From positions 42,377 to 106,376 of the forward strand of contig NZ_BJFL01000019.1 in the NCBI RefSeq assembly GCF_005405885.1: a DNA stretch of 64,000 bases, read 5' to 3'. The DNA is from Gandjariella thermophila (lineage in GTDB: Bacteria; Actinomycetota; Actinomycetes; Mycobacteriales; Pseudonocardiaceae). The number at the start of each line of letters is the position of its first letter. The stretch's first letter is position 1. A program made the position numbers and the translations under genes. The notes below the pieces were generated by a model. It made no database searches, was not told the origin of the DNA, and saw only the letters and a program-made list of their open reading frames with translations. Positions 53,201 through 61,197 of this stretch are shown piece by piece.

Positions 53201-55744
53201 TACGCGCACGCCCGGCTGGCCGAGCAGGCCGCGGCGGCAGACACCGACGAGGTGGCCGGCTGGCGGCGGGTCATCGAGGCGTACGCCGCGATGCCCGAGG
53301 AGTTCGGCGACGTAGCCGTCCGCTCCGCCTACGCGCAGGCCCGGCTCGCCGGCGCGGAAGGGCGCTGGGACACCGCGCACGGCATGGCTGACGCGCTCGG
53401 CGACTACCGGGACGCCCCCGTGCTGGCCGGCTACGCGCGCGGCCGGCTCGCCGAGCAGCGGGAGGACTGGGCCGAGGCGAGCACCGCGTACCAGGGGTGC
53501 GCGGGCTACGCGGACGCGGCGGCCCGGCGCGCCTACACCAGTGGCCGGGAGCGGGAGAACGCCGGGCAGTGGTCCGCTGCGGTCGCCGCCTACCTGGAGG
53601 CGGAGCCGGCCATACCCGCGGCGGAACAGCGACGCGACCGGCTCGTCCGGTTGCTCGATGCGCTGCCCTGGGCGGACGGGGTCGCCAGCGCCACCCTGGT
53701 CGCCGACCCGGTGGCGCTGCGCGAGGAGACCTTCCCCTACCGGGCGTTGCTCCCCGCCGGCGTCACCCCGGCATCCGCCACCGAGATCGTCAAGGACGCC
53801 GCCTACGCGCTGATGGAGCGGGGCGGGATGACGTGGCAGGAGCGGGTCGCCTGGGATCGGCTGCGCACCCCGGCCAAGCGGCTGCTGCTGGACGCACTGC
53901 TCTACCGGTTCCGCGACGCCGCGTCCCTGGGCCGGGAGCTGAACGCGCTGGAGCCGGGCGCCCCGGCGGCGCTGCTGGCCCGGCTGTGCGAGCGGCTGCC
54001 GGAGGACGCCGGGCTGCTCACCCTGCTCGCCGGCAACCGCGCCGACGCTGTCGCGGCGTGGCGGCAGCGGCTCACCGAGACGCCGGGCGACATGGCCCTG
54101 GCGCACAGCCTGGCCGTGGCGTCGTTCTGGCAGGCGAAGGAGCTGGAGGACACCGGGGCGTGGGAGCAGGCGCCTCAGGTGTGGCGGACCGCGCTGGCCT
54201 GCTGGGCGGCGGTGCTCACCGACGACGACTGCTGGACGGGTTGGCGGCAGGCCAGGGCCGCCTGCTACGGCCACGCGGTCACGCCGGCGGACACCGCGCG
54301 GCTGCGCACCGAACTCGGCCGGTACCTGATCGACGTGGTGGCCGGGCACGCGGAGGGCCACGCCAACGCGGGCCGGTCGCGGCAGAGCGAGCGCTACCGG
54401 GAGCTGATCTCGTTCCTGGAGACCGAGCTGGACGCCGCGCAGAGTCTGAAGGAGGCCGGCGGACTCCCGCTGCCCGGCCGGGCAGAGGAAACGCTCGCCT
54501 GCGGGCCGGCCTACCTGAGCATGGTCGGCCTGGCCCGGGAGTTCGGCCAGTTCGTCGCGGCGGCGGACGCGCTGCGCGTCGACGACACCCAGTCCAGCCG
54601 GGCGGTGGTGCGCCGGCTGCGCTGGTCGTTCTCCGAACTGTCTACCGCGTTCTCGCTCATCGAGCACCACCGGTTCGAGGCGGCGCTGCCCGCGTTGCCG
54701 GCGTTCCACCGGCAACGGCTGGCCGAGTTGCCGGCCGACTGCGCCGACCCGACCGAGGCCGGCCACCCGGATCTCGATGAGTGCCCGCGGTGCCGGGAGT
54801 TCCTTGCCCGCAACCCGGCCTACACCTACCTGCCGCGACGCTGGGCCCGGCTGCTGCAGGACGCGGTGGAGCTGGCGGTACGGGCGCACCTCGCCATCGC
54901 CCGCGGCCTGCTGACCAGTGGCGGCCAGGTCGACCGGGCAATGTCCGAACTGGACGGCGCGATCGCCGTCTCGGCGAACGCGGCGATGACCGTGCGCACC
55001 AGGCAGGCGGTGCTGCGGATGGTCCTGGGCCGGGTGGACGCGCTGACCGACCAGAGCCGGCAACAGATCAACCGTCTCGACGAGGCCGTCACCCTGGTGG
55101 AGAAGACGCTGCCGGTGGTGGGCGCGGCCGGCCGCAGCACGCTCACCCTGAAGTGGGCGGAACTCCTCATCGACCGCGGCGTGTGGTACGGCTCGGGCTG
55201 CCGCGACTTCGGCCTGCGCCCGGACATCCGCCGCGCGGTCGCCGACCTGCGCAGGGCGCTCGACCTGAACCCGGAGTCCGCGCGGGCCCGGGACAACCTG
55301 GCCCGCGCGCTCATCTACGGCCAGGACGAGCTGCGCCTGGACCACACCGTGGCGGGCAGCCTGGCCATCCTGCGCGAGGCGTTGGCCATCGTGAACGCCG
55401 GTCTGGAGCGTGCCGCGGCGAACAACCGGCTGCGGGACACCCTCGGCGACGTCCTGGAGGAACTGGAGTCCGTGCTGCTCGACAAACTCAGCGTCACAGA
55501 CCTGGGCCGGCTGATCGAATCCTACGGCGAGAGCGACGGGTCGCCGCCGGACCCGCGCGAGCGGGCGAAGACGCTGGCCGAGCAGGCCGAACGGCGCCGC
55601 GCGGACGGTGACTTCACCGGCGCCCTGCACGACCTGGTCCGGGCCACCCGAGCGGACCCGTCCAGCGCGCCGATCCGGGCGGCGCTGCTCGCCGCGCTGG
55701 ACGCGGAACTGGCCCGGTTGCGGGACGAAGGGAGTACCGGCTGA
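50261..55744 (+). CDS. CHAT-domain protease with long TPR/Sel1-like array
   Basis: A 1,827-residue protein, GTG start. Residues about 150-370 form a CHAT (caspase-like) peptidase with the catalytic pair visible: His229 in VLLIAHGSYDR and Cys276 in LVVLNLCDGASN, then AQALIGRGIPAVAGM. Residues about 505-1130 are some fourteen repeats of about 40 residues with consensus YARGRLAExxxDWAxAxxxYxxLP. Residues 1155-1219 are a module (FPYRALLPAGVTP...AWDRLR...LLYRF) shared with the next gene. From about 1270 the C-terminal region resembles that of the upstream TPR protein, including GGLPLP, CGP and REFG near 1400 and Cys1494, His1502, Cys1508, Cys1511. The likely effector of the operon. Confidence 0.88.
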   Translation: MLEFDELRVRVRRIGARRYLVLANGAAHAATIRRVADEPAELRREFDELIDIELGNAPTGATNVSTRLRQLGRSVFDLVFDEELAACLRRARAQTQRHTHGLRLRFDLPAELHDLPVEALRSPSDRAEQTLALNANLSVVRSLPGDSPGHRLPTAGDEPEVIRLLVATASPVEAGLPPIDVEHELAALRAALPALVMQMTVREHATRRDIETWLAEHTDRPAAVLLIAHGSYDRARDEGVVLLEGEDGAADRVPGHLLSGILVRAQRLRLVVLNLCDGASNTRLEPFAGVAQALIGRGIPAVAGMNGLVTDRAAITFGPLLLEGVCSNKTVDEAMTAARQHIANLPGHTTIEWATPTLFLHEACGHGWLFKAREVVGGDDEVTDPLRAGEAALARFDAPGNVDLASVLAAARFLRTAHDWDGVLRTARTRKQTHDQSLLITEAQIELAWPAIERLCEVLAAEADPEQAAKLLDGVRPLLPGALFRRLHQEIGQVRALADLVAKAEAAEAGADWSTAVRCYEEVLAQRPDGIRNVPARLAAARQEAGLAARYASAEEHRLAGRWPAALAGYTDVLALRGDGYRAAAEWAGYARGRLAEADGRWADATAAYQDCGGFEDAPARLAAVRGRAAADAGDWAEAHRHLVAAGRLGAPVDEWSRYAAARVAEAAEQWAAAAEEFTRLGAFLDSEGRARFAAGHVAAESGDQVAAVRAWEALAGDGWAVAAPLAAARGALYQRAVAAEQAQEWPRAAEWFGVLPPDHGDAAARAEYARARIAETAGDWPAAAEGYQRAGEHADATARLGYARARSAELAGEWEAAAEQYATLPRRLLDAAARAQYAAGRAADTREDWAGVLDSFGGLPNDFAGGEVGRRRRFARAKLAEQGTEWTSVLALLGEAPDEERDGLVGLLRRKARGRLAEGEDWASAAAIYAPAAHADEDLGRSHRYATGRVSERDEEWSEALAAYAGLPEDYRDVAVRAGYAHARLAEQAAAADTDEVAGWRRVIEAYAAMPEEFGDVAVRSAYAQARLAGAEGRWDTAHGMADALGDYRDAPVLAGYARGRLAEQREDWAEASTAYQGCAGYADAAARRAYTSGRERENAGQWSAAVAAYLEAEPAIPAAEQRRDRLVRLLDALPWADGVASATLVADPVALREETFPYRALLPAGVTPASATEIVKDAAYALMERGGMTWQERVAWDRLRTPAKRLLLDALLYRFRDAASLGRELNALEPGAPAALLARLCERLPEDAGLLTLLAGNRADAVAAWRQRLTETPGDMALAHSLAVASFWQAKELEDTGAWEQAPQVWRTALACWAAVLTDDDCWTGWRQARAACYGHAVTPADTARLRTELGRYLIDVVAGHAEGHANAGRSRQSERYRELISFLETELDAAQSLKEAGGLPLPGRAEETLACGPAYLSMVGLAREFGQFVAAADALRVDDTQSSRAVVRRLRWSFSELSTAFSLIEHHRFEAALPALPAFHRQRLAELPADCADPTEAGHPDLDECPRCREFLARNPAYTYLPRRWARLLQDAVELAVRAHLAIARGLLTSGGQVDRAMSELDGAIAVSANAAMTVRTRQAVLRMVLGRVDALTDQSRQQINRLDEAVTLVEKTLPVVGAAGRSTLTLKWAELLIDRGVWYGSGCRDFGLRPDIRRAVADLRRALDLNPESARARDNLARALIYGQDELRLDHTVAGSLAILREALAIVNAGLERAAANNRLRDTLGDVLEELESVLLDKLSVTDLGRLIESYGESDGSPPDPRERAKTLAEQAERRRADGDFTGALHDLVRATRADPSSAPIRAALLAALDAELARLRDEGSTG

Positions 55745-56190
55745 TGATCAAGGATCCGCTGACCGTCTGGAATGGACCGTTTCCGTACGACGCGCTCGCC
55801 CCGGCGGGCATCACGCCGCGGTCCACCCAGGCGGAGGTGGAGGACGCCTCGTTCACCCTGATGACCAGGCGGTTGATGAACCCGGTCACCCAGAAGGCAT
55901 GGGACGAGCTGCGGGACGTCCGTCGCCGGCTACTCGCGGACTTCCTGCTCTACGACGTCGATCCGGCCGACTTCGACGAAGCCCGGCAACACGTGCGGCG
56001 GGAACTGGCCGATCCGGGCGAGCCGTCGCAGGTGACCGACGCGCTCGCCGCCCCGGTCGAGTTCCTCGACGACCTCGCCGGCGACCTGTCCGAGGTCACG
56101 CTGACGCCACCGCCGCCCGTGCTGCCCCGCGACCTCGACGCGTTTCCGCCCCAGTCGCTGATCGACAGCCTGATCTCCTTCGACCGCTAG
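55744..56190 (+). CDS. Stand-alone copy of the CHAT-protein FPY-PAG module (possible J-like cochaperone)
   Basis: A 148-residue protein whose ATG overlaps the CHAT stop by one base. Residues 13-72 (FPYDALAPAGITP...AWDELRDVRRRLLADFLLYDV) align without gaps to CHAT residues 1158-1217, with about 30 of 60 positions identical by eye. The layout, a short first helix, a second helix (TQAEVEDASFTLM), a loop and a long third helix, recalls a J-domain, but the HPD motif is missing. The rest is an acidic, Pro-rich tail ending in LIDSLISFD. Being next to grpE and dnaK, it could tether Hsp70 to the CHAT protein. This role is inferred. Confidence 0.7.
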   Translation: MIKDPLTVWNGPFPYDALAPAGITPRSTQAEVEDASFTLMTRRLMNPVTQKAWDELRDVRRRLLADFLLYDVDPADFDEARQHVRRELADPGEPSQVTDALAAPVEFLDDLAGDLSEVTLTPPPPVLPRDLDAFPPQSLIDSLISFDR

Positions 56191-56206
56191 CCGCAGGGAG
56201 TACCCG

Positions 56207-56746
56207 ATGAGCAGCCGGAAAGCACGACGTCGCCGCCACAGCGACCGCGCCGCCCCACCGGAGACGGCCGGGCCGGCGCCGTCCGCGGACGGCGACCTGC
56301 TCGGCGCGCTGGCCCGCACCAGGGTGGAGACCGCGAACCTGGTGCGCAGCCTGCAGGCCCACCGCGACCAGACCGAACTGCTGCTCAAGGAGATCAACCG
56401 GCAGGAACTGGACACCCGCCGGTTGCTGCGCGGCATCGCGGACATCCTCGACGCGTTCGACCGGCTGCTGGCCCACGACGGCACGGACGTCGACTCCTAC
56501 CGCACCAGCGTCCGTCGCACCGCCGACGTGCTGACAGACGTCCTGTGCAACCACAGTGGCCTGGAACTGCTCGGCAAACCCGGCGAGGTCGCTGAGCCCG
56601 CCACGCACAACGTCGTCGAGGTGCGCGACAAGCCCGGCGCGCCGCAGGACACCGTGATCAGGGTGATCGAGCGCGGCATCCGGTACCGGGGCGACCTCCT
56701 GCGCCCCGCCTCCGTGATCGTCGCCTCCGGAAGGGAGCAGCAGTGA
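56207..56746 (+). CDS. grpE: GrpE-like nucleotide exchange factor
   Basis: A 179-residue protein. After a basic, disordered N-terminus, residues about 28-95 form a coiled coil (RTRVETANLVRSLQAHRDQTELLLKEINRQ) and about 110-175 a beta-wing: THNVVEVRDKPGAPQDTVIRVIERGIRYRGDLLRPASVIVA, read in parts, which matches the GrpE head with its GY-xx-xxLLRPAxV pattern. GrpE speeds ADP release from Hsp70. Its stop overlaps the Hsp70 GTG by four bases (GTGA), so the two should be made together. This is not the main dnaK-grpE-dnaJ locus, because its neighbours are CHAT and TPR genes. Confidence 0.85.
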   Translation: MSSRKARRRRHSDRAAPPETAGPAPSADGDLLGALARTRVETANLVRSLQAHRDQTELLLKEINRQELDTRRLLRGIADILDAFDRLLAHDGTDVDSYRTSVRRTADVLTDVLCNHSGLELLGKPGEVAEPATHNVVEVRDKPGAPQDTVIRVIERGIRYRGDLLRPASVIVASGREQQ

Positions 56747-58866
56747 CCGCCATCGGCATCGACCTCGGCACCACGAACTCCGTGGTTGCCCGATACGACC
56801 CGGAGCAGGACCGCGCCTCGGTGGTGACCATCGGTGGCGCGCGGTCGACGCCGTCCGTGGTCAGCCTGCGCCAGCGCGGCGGCAAGGAGGACCTGCTCGT
56901 CGGCGGTCCCGCGCTGAACTGGGCGAAGGCGGCACCGGCGAACACGATCCTCTCGGTGAAGCGGCTGATGGGCCGGGATTTCGCCGACCCGGCCGTCGCG
57001 GAGACCCGGGCCCGGCGCAGCTACCAGATCGTGTCCGGCCCGAACGACGACCCGCGCGCGCACGTGGTGATCGGCGAGAGGACCTACACGCCGGCCCAGG
57101 TGTCCACGATGATCCTGGAGCGGTTGAAGAACGGGGCGGCGGAGAAACTCAAGGAGGACGTCACCCACGCGGTGATCACCGTGCCGGCCTACTTCAAGGA
57201 GGCGCAGCGGGCGGCCACCCGGGAGGCCGGCGAGCAGGCCGGCCTGGTCGTCAAGCGGATCATCGACGAGCCCACCGCGGCCGCCATCGCGTTCGGCCTC
57301 GAACTCCGCGAAGGCGAGCGGCGCCGGGTGCTCGTCTACGACCTCGGCGGCGGCACGTTCGACATCTCGATCCTCAACACCGCCAAGGACGCCGACGGCC
57401 ACAACCACTTCCAGGTGCTGGACTTCGTCGGCGACAACTGGCTGGGCGGCGACGACTTCGACCTGCTCATCGTCGAGAAGATCATCGAGTGGGTGCGGCG
57501 CAACGCCGCCGTCGACCCGTCCGGCGACGACGAGTTCCTGTTCATCGCCAAGAAGGCCGCCGAGGAGGCCAAGCGCACGCTCAGCGAGGCGGACTGGGCG
57601 GACATCATCATCCCGGCGGCGTTCCGCGCGGCGGGCAGTCCGGTGGACGTCGAGATGACCCTCACCAGGGACGACTTCGAGGCGCTGATCGAGCCGCTGG
57701 TGGACAGGACCATCCACCTGGTCCGCACCGCCCTGGAACGGCAGAACCTCTCCCCCGACGACATCTCCGACGTGCTGCTGGTCGGCGGTTCCACGCAGAT
57801 CCCGAAGGTGCGGGAGGCAGTGGAGAACTTCTTCGGGACGGGCAAGGTGCGCCGACACATCGACCCGATGGAGTGCGTCGCGGTCGGGGCGGGCATCTTG
57901 GCCAGCACGTTGCACGGGGTGGAGTGCCTGAGCTGCGCCACGGTCAACGACGAGACCGCGAGCGAGTGCCGGAAGTGCCGGCAGAGCCTGGTCAACGCGC
58001 GCTCCGCCGGGGACACCCACGTCTACGACGTCACCGGGATGGCGCTCGGCGTCGCCGCGGTGCGCGGCTCGCAGGCGGACACGTTCGTGCCGATCATCCC
58101 CCGGGGCACGCCGTATCCGATGAGCGAGCCGATGCGGCACACCTTCCAGACCACCGACGGCCGGGTGATCCGGGTCCCGGTCTACGAGGGTGACAGCGCC
58201 ACCGCCAGCGAGAACCAGGAGCAGGGGGTCATCGAGTACGAGCTGCCCGAGGAGATCGACATCCACACCCGGGTGGAGGTCAGCTTCCTGTTCGACCGCA
58301 ACCGCGAGCTGCACGTCACGATCGCCGTTCCGGGCACCAACATGGAGTACCGGAAGAAGCTGCGCTTCGACACCGCTCGCGCCGAGGCACCGGCGAAGGC
58401 GGACTTCGAGGAGGACGACGCCACCTACCGCGAGGACCTGGTCTACCTGGAGGAGGTCACCCGGCGGTTCCTGCGCACCTACGAGCAGTACCTGCGTCCC
58501 AGCCAGGCCATGAAGATCCAGGGCGACCTGGAACGGGCCCAGCAGACGCTGGTGTTCTCCGACCCGGCGGAATGCCGGCGGATGATCAGCGTGCTGCAGT
58601 CCGACCTCTTCGGCTCGGGGCTCGCCTCGCAGCTCTACATCGCCGAACGGGCGGCCGACCGGGCCACCGCGACGGACGCGCAGCAGATCAACCAGGCGGT
58701 CGCCGCCCTGCAGCAGTCGTTCCAGCAGGGCAAGCAGGAGGCCGTGGCGGAGCAGGCCCAGGTGCTCAAGCTGATGGTCGCCAAGGTGGGGCAGCAGTAC
58801 GAGGTGGCCGAGGTCGGTGACGCCGAGGACTTCGCCGGTCTGCTGAAGCTACTCGACGATGCCTAG
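56743..58866 (+). CDS. Hsp70 (DnaK-like) chaperone with zinc ribbon in the interdomain linker
   Basis: A 707-residue Hsp70. The ATPase half is intact: phosphate-1 GIDLGTTNSVVARYD, ILSVKRLMG, VITVPAYF, IDEPTAAAIAFG, phosphate-2 VYDLGGGTFDIS (about 199-210) and adenosine VLLVGGSTQIPKV. Directly after the ATPase domain comes CLSC...CRKC with Cys395, 398, 409 and 412, a zinc ribbon at the place of the usual DVLLLDVTP linker. Then VTGMALGVAAV and a substrate-binding beta domain, followed by a helical lid (EEVTRRFLRTYEQYLRPS). It is probably ATP-active with altered domain coupling. It is encoded with its own GrpE. Confidence 0.9.
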   Translation: MTAIGIDLGTTNSVVARYDPEQDRASVVTIGGARSTPSVVSLRQRGGKEDLLVGGPALNWAKAAPANTILSVKRLMGRDFADPAVAETRARRSYQIVSGPNDDPRAHVVIGERTYTPAQVSTMILERLKNGAAEKLKEDVTHAVITVPAYFKEAQRAATREAGEQAGLVVKRIIDEPTAAAIAFGLELREGERRRVLVYDLGGGTFDISILNTAKDADGHNHFQVLDFVGDNWLGGDDFDLLIVEKIIEWVRRNAAVDPSGDDEFLFIAKKAAEEAKRTLSEADWADIIIPAAFRAAGSPVDVEMTLTRDDFEALIEPLVDRTIHLVRTALERQNLSPDDISDVLLVGGSTQIPKVREAVENFFGTGKVRRHIDPMECVAVGAGILASTLHGVECLSCATVNDETASECRKCRQSLVNARSAGDTHVYDVTGMALGVAAVRGSQADTFVPIIPRGTPYPMSEPMRHTFQTTDGRVIRVPVYEGDSATASENQEQGVIEYELPEEIDIHTRVEVSFLFDRNRELHVTIAVPGTNMEYRKKLRFDTARAEAPAKADFEEDDATYREDLVYLEEVTRRFLRTYEQYLRPSQAMKIQGDLERAQQTLVFSDPAECRRMISVLQSDLFGSGLASQLYIAERAADRATATDAQQINQAVAALQQSFQQGKQEAVAEQAQVLKLMVAKVGQQYEVAEVGDAEDFAGLLKLLDDA

Positions 58867-58875
58867 GAGCCCGCG

Positions 58876-60594
58876 GTGGCGGTGATCAACGTCGGGGTGG
58901 ACTTCGGCAGCACCGGGGTGCGCGCCGCGTACGGGACGCCCGGCGAGCCGGCCCGGTTCGTCGCGCTGGCCGGGAACGAGTGGCCGTGGCCGCTGTGCGA
59001 ACCGGTGCCCAGGGGGCCGTTGCCGGTGTCCTTCCCGAGCGTGAAGAGCAAGCTCGGTCTCGCCGGTTCGGTCCAGCTCGGCGGGCACACCGTCAATCCC
59101 GCCGACCTGGTGGCCGCGGCGCTGCGCCGGTTGCGCGCGCGGATCGTCGCGGAGACCGCCGCGCCGATCGGGCACACCGTGATCAGCGTGCCCGCGCGGT
59201 TCTTCGCCAGCCAGCGCAGCGCGCTGCTCGACGTGGCGGGCGCCGCCGGCCTCGGCGAGGTCAGCCTGGTCACCGACTCCGTCGCCGCGGTCGTCGGGCA
59301 CACCGGCGGTGAGGCCACCGGCACGTTCCTGGTGTACGGCATGGGATACGAGGGCTTCGAGCTGGGCCTGGTCCGGGCGGTCCGGGGCCGGTACCGGGTG
59401 CTCGGCTACGAGGGGGCGGGCGCGCCCGGCGGCAGCACCTTCGACGAGCAGGTGCTGGGCGGCTGGCTCGCCACCCTGCGGGACCGCGGCAGCCTGCCGG
59501 ACGAGGTGCGGCAGGGCGAGACGGGTTGGCTACGGCTGCGCGGCACGGCGGAGAAGGTCAAGGAGCAGCTGGCCGCGGAGGGTCCGGTGCTCTTCCCGAT
59601 GTTCGTCTCCGGAACGAACGGGCAGCCGCGGTTGACCGTCCAGTTCGAACAGCCGCCGTTCGAACTGCTCACCCGGGTGCTGGTGGCCGGAACGCTGGAC
59701 CGCGCGGATGCGCTGTTCGAGCGGTCCGGTTTGGACCGGGAGAGTGTGGAGGCCGTGGTGCTGGTCGGCGGCAGCACGCGGATGCCGCACCTGCGCAAGC
59801 TGGTGTCCGGGCTGGGCGCCGCCGTGGTACCCACCGCCGACGAACACCTCGCCCGCGGCGCCGTGCTGCACGCCCACCAGCTCGTGCGGCGGTCCTCGCC
59901 CGGCGACGAGGATCAGCTCGGCATGGCCGGCGGGGGCGCGGCGGAACCGGTGCTGGACACCCCACCACTCGCCGCGACCCTGCTCACCGCCCCGGGCGGC
60001 GCCTCCTCCGCCGCGGCCGCGGAGGAGGCGACCGGCCTGGCCGTGGCGCAGCGGCTGATCGCGGAGGGTCGGCGCGAGGAGGCCGCCGCGGAGCTGCGCC
60101 GCCTGATCGCCGCGGCGCAGGAACTGCTCCACGAGATCACCGCCGGCGGGTCCGAGGAGCCGCCGGCCACTCCCGACGAGACTGCCGCCGGCGGGCGGAA
60201 CGCCCCCGACCTGCTGAGCCTCGCCCGCCGCCGGCTGGACAAGGGCCAGTACCCGGAGGCGATCAACCTCGCGCACCTGGCGTGGCAGCGGGAACCCAAC
60301 CGGGCCGACGTGTTCGACGCGATGATCGACATCCACTGCGTCGCGGCCATGGCCAACCCCACCATCGCCGGGTTCGGCCGGGACGAGAAGTGGCTACGCT
60401 GCGCGCTCGGTCACGACCCGAGCAACGCACGGATTCGCAGCCTGCTGGCCGAGCGCAGCTACCTGCACGGCAGCGGGTTGCATCGGGCCGGGCGAAAGGA
60501 CGAGGCACGCCAGGCTCTGCAGCAGGCACTCGCCTGGGACCCGGAACACCGGGCCGCCGAAGAACTCCTGCACCGCCTCGGCGGCCGCCGCTAG
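58876..60594 (+). CDS. Degenerate Hsp70 ATPase-like domain fused to TPR
   Basis: A 572-residue protein, GTG start, nine bases after the Hsp70 stop. Residues 1-340 follow the Hsp70 ATPase plan: VGVDFGSTGVRAAYG, VISVPARFF, SLVTDSVAAVVGH, and VVLVGGSTRMPHLRKLV. The phosphate-2 motif is altered: VYDLGGGTFD becomes VYGMGYEGFE, and IDEPTAA becomes VTDSVAA, so residues equivalent to E. coli DnaK Asp194, Thr199 and Glu171 are lost. ATP hydrolysis is unlikely. A Gly/Ala/Glu-rich linker (350-435) leads to a TPR-like C-terminus (LLSLARRRLDKGQYPEAINLAHLAWQREP) instead of a substrate-binding domain. It may act as a regulatory pseudo-chaperone. Confidence 0.85.
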   Translation: MAVINVGVDFGSTGVRAAYGTPGEPARFVALAGNEWPWPLCEPVPRGPLPVSFPSVKSKLGLAGSVQLGGHTVNPADLVAAALRRLRARIVAETAAPIGHTVISVPARFFASQRSALLDVAGAAGLGEVSLVTDSVAAVVGHTGGEATGTFLVYGMGYEGFELGLVRAVRGRYRVLGYEGAGAPGGSTFDEQVLGGWLATLRDRGSLPDEVRQGETGWLRLRGTAEKVKEQLAAEGPVLFPMFVSGTNGQPRLTVQFEQPPFELLTRVLVAGTLDRADALFERSGLDRESVEAVVLVGGSTRMPHLRKLVSGLGAAVVPTADEHLARGAVLHAHQLVRRSSPGDEDQLGMAGGGAAEPVLDTPPLAATLLTAPGGASSAAAAEEATGLAVAQRLIAEGRREEAAAELRRLIAAAQELLHEITAGGSEEPPATPDETAAGGRNAPDLLSLARRRLDKGQYPEAINLAHLAWQREPNRADVFDAMIDIHCVAAMANPTIAGFGRDEKWLRCALGHDPSNARIRSLLAERSYLHGSGLHRAGRKDEARQALQQALAWDPEHRAAEELLHRLGGRR

Positions 60595-60620
60595 ACCCGC
60601 GTCGCCGCGAGTCGGTCAGG

Positions 60621-60986
60621 TCACAGCAGCCGCGCGCCGGCGTTGCCCATCCTCGCCGGCGACGGTCGGCCGCCCGCGTGCCGCGACTGGCTCAGCGCAT
60701 CCAGCGCCCGGATCGTGGACCACGGCCCCAGGTGGCGCATGACCTTGACGGCCATGGACGCCCCCGTCCAGGCGACGACGTCCGGCCCGTCCACCATGAT
60801 CAGTGTCGGCCGCTGAACCGCACCCGCACCGAGGGCTCGGTCCCGCCACTCTCGCACATCCTGGTCCGCCAGCGGCCGGACCTCCAGCTTCCCGCCCGAG
60901 GTCCGGCTGACCAGCCGGGAAAGCCACCAGCACGCCCGGCAGGACGCGTCAAAGGCCAACACCCAACGGGTTTGTGTCTCGCTCAT
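60621..60986 (-). CDS. DCC-type thioredoxin-fold protein
   Basis: A 121-residue protein from ATG 60986, convergent with the Hsp70-TPR gene (26 bases between stops). RWVLAFDASCRACWWLSRLV carries a CxxC motif (Cys29-type) and matches small actinobacterial proteins related to the DCC thiol-disulfide family, whose motif is DxxCxxC. KLEVRPLADQDVREWRDRAL and PTLIMVDGPDVVAWTG are the usual following strands. It probably reduces or exchanges disulfides. The target is unknown. Confidence 0.75.
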   Translation of the reverse strand: MSETQTRWVLAFDASCRACWWLSRLVSRTSGGKLEVRPLADQDVREWRDRALGAGAVQRPTLIMVDGPDVVAWTGASMAVKVMRHLGPWSTIRALDALSQSRHAGGRPSPARMGNAGARLL

Positions 60987-61197
60987 CGAAATCCCCCAGC
61001 ACCGGCCGCACCGCCGAGCGGTACGACCACGAAGCGATCGTCCCCTCCCCACGTTACGGATCTCGACCGATCACCAGCGGCCGTTTCGCCGTCCACCGCA
61101 CGAACGGAGCAGCCTCAGTCAGCCGCAGGTCAGCAGGCCTCCGTCGGTCCGCCGCTGATCGAGCCACAGCAGGTGCAACTTCCGGCCGAACGAGAAG

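Noticed and set aside
51787..53660. Regular repeats as a CRISPR array
   Set aside because: The period is about 120 bases within an open frame and divergent at DNA level; these are protein repeats.
51569..55630. 1,353-codon minus-strand frame opposite the CHAT gene
   Set aside because: Shadow of the repeat array; repeated Arg/Gly/Pro text and no ribosome site.
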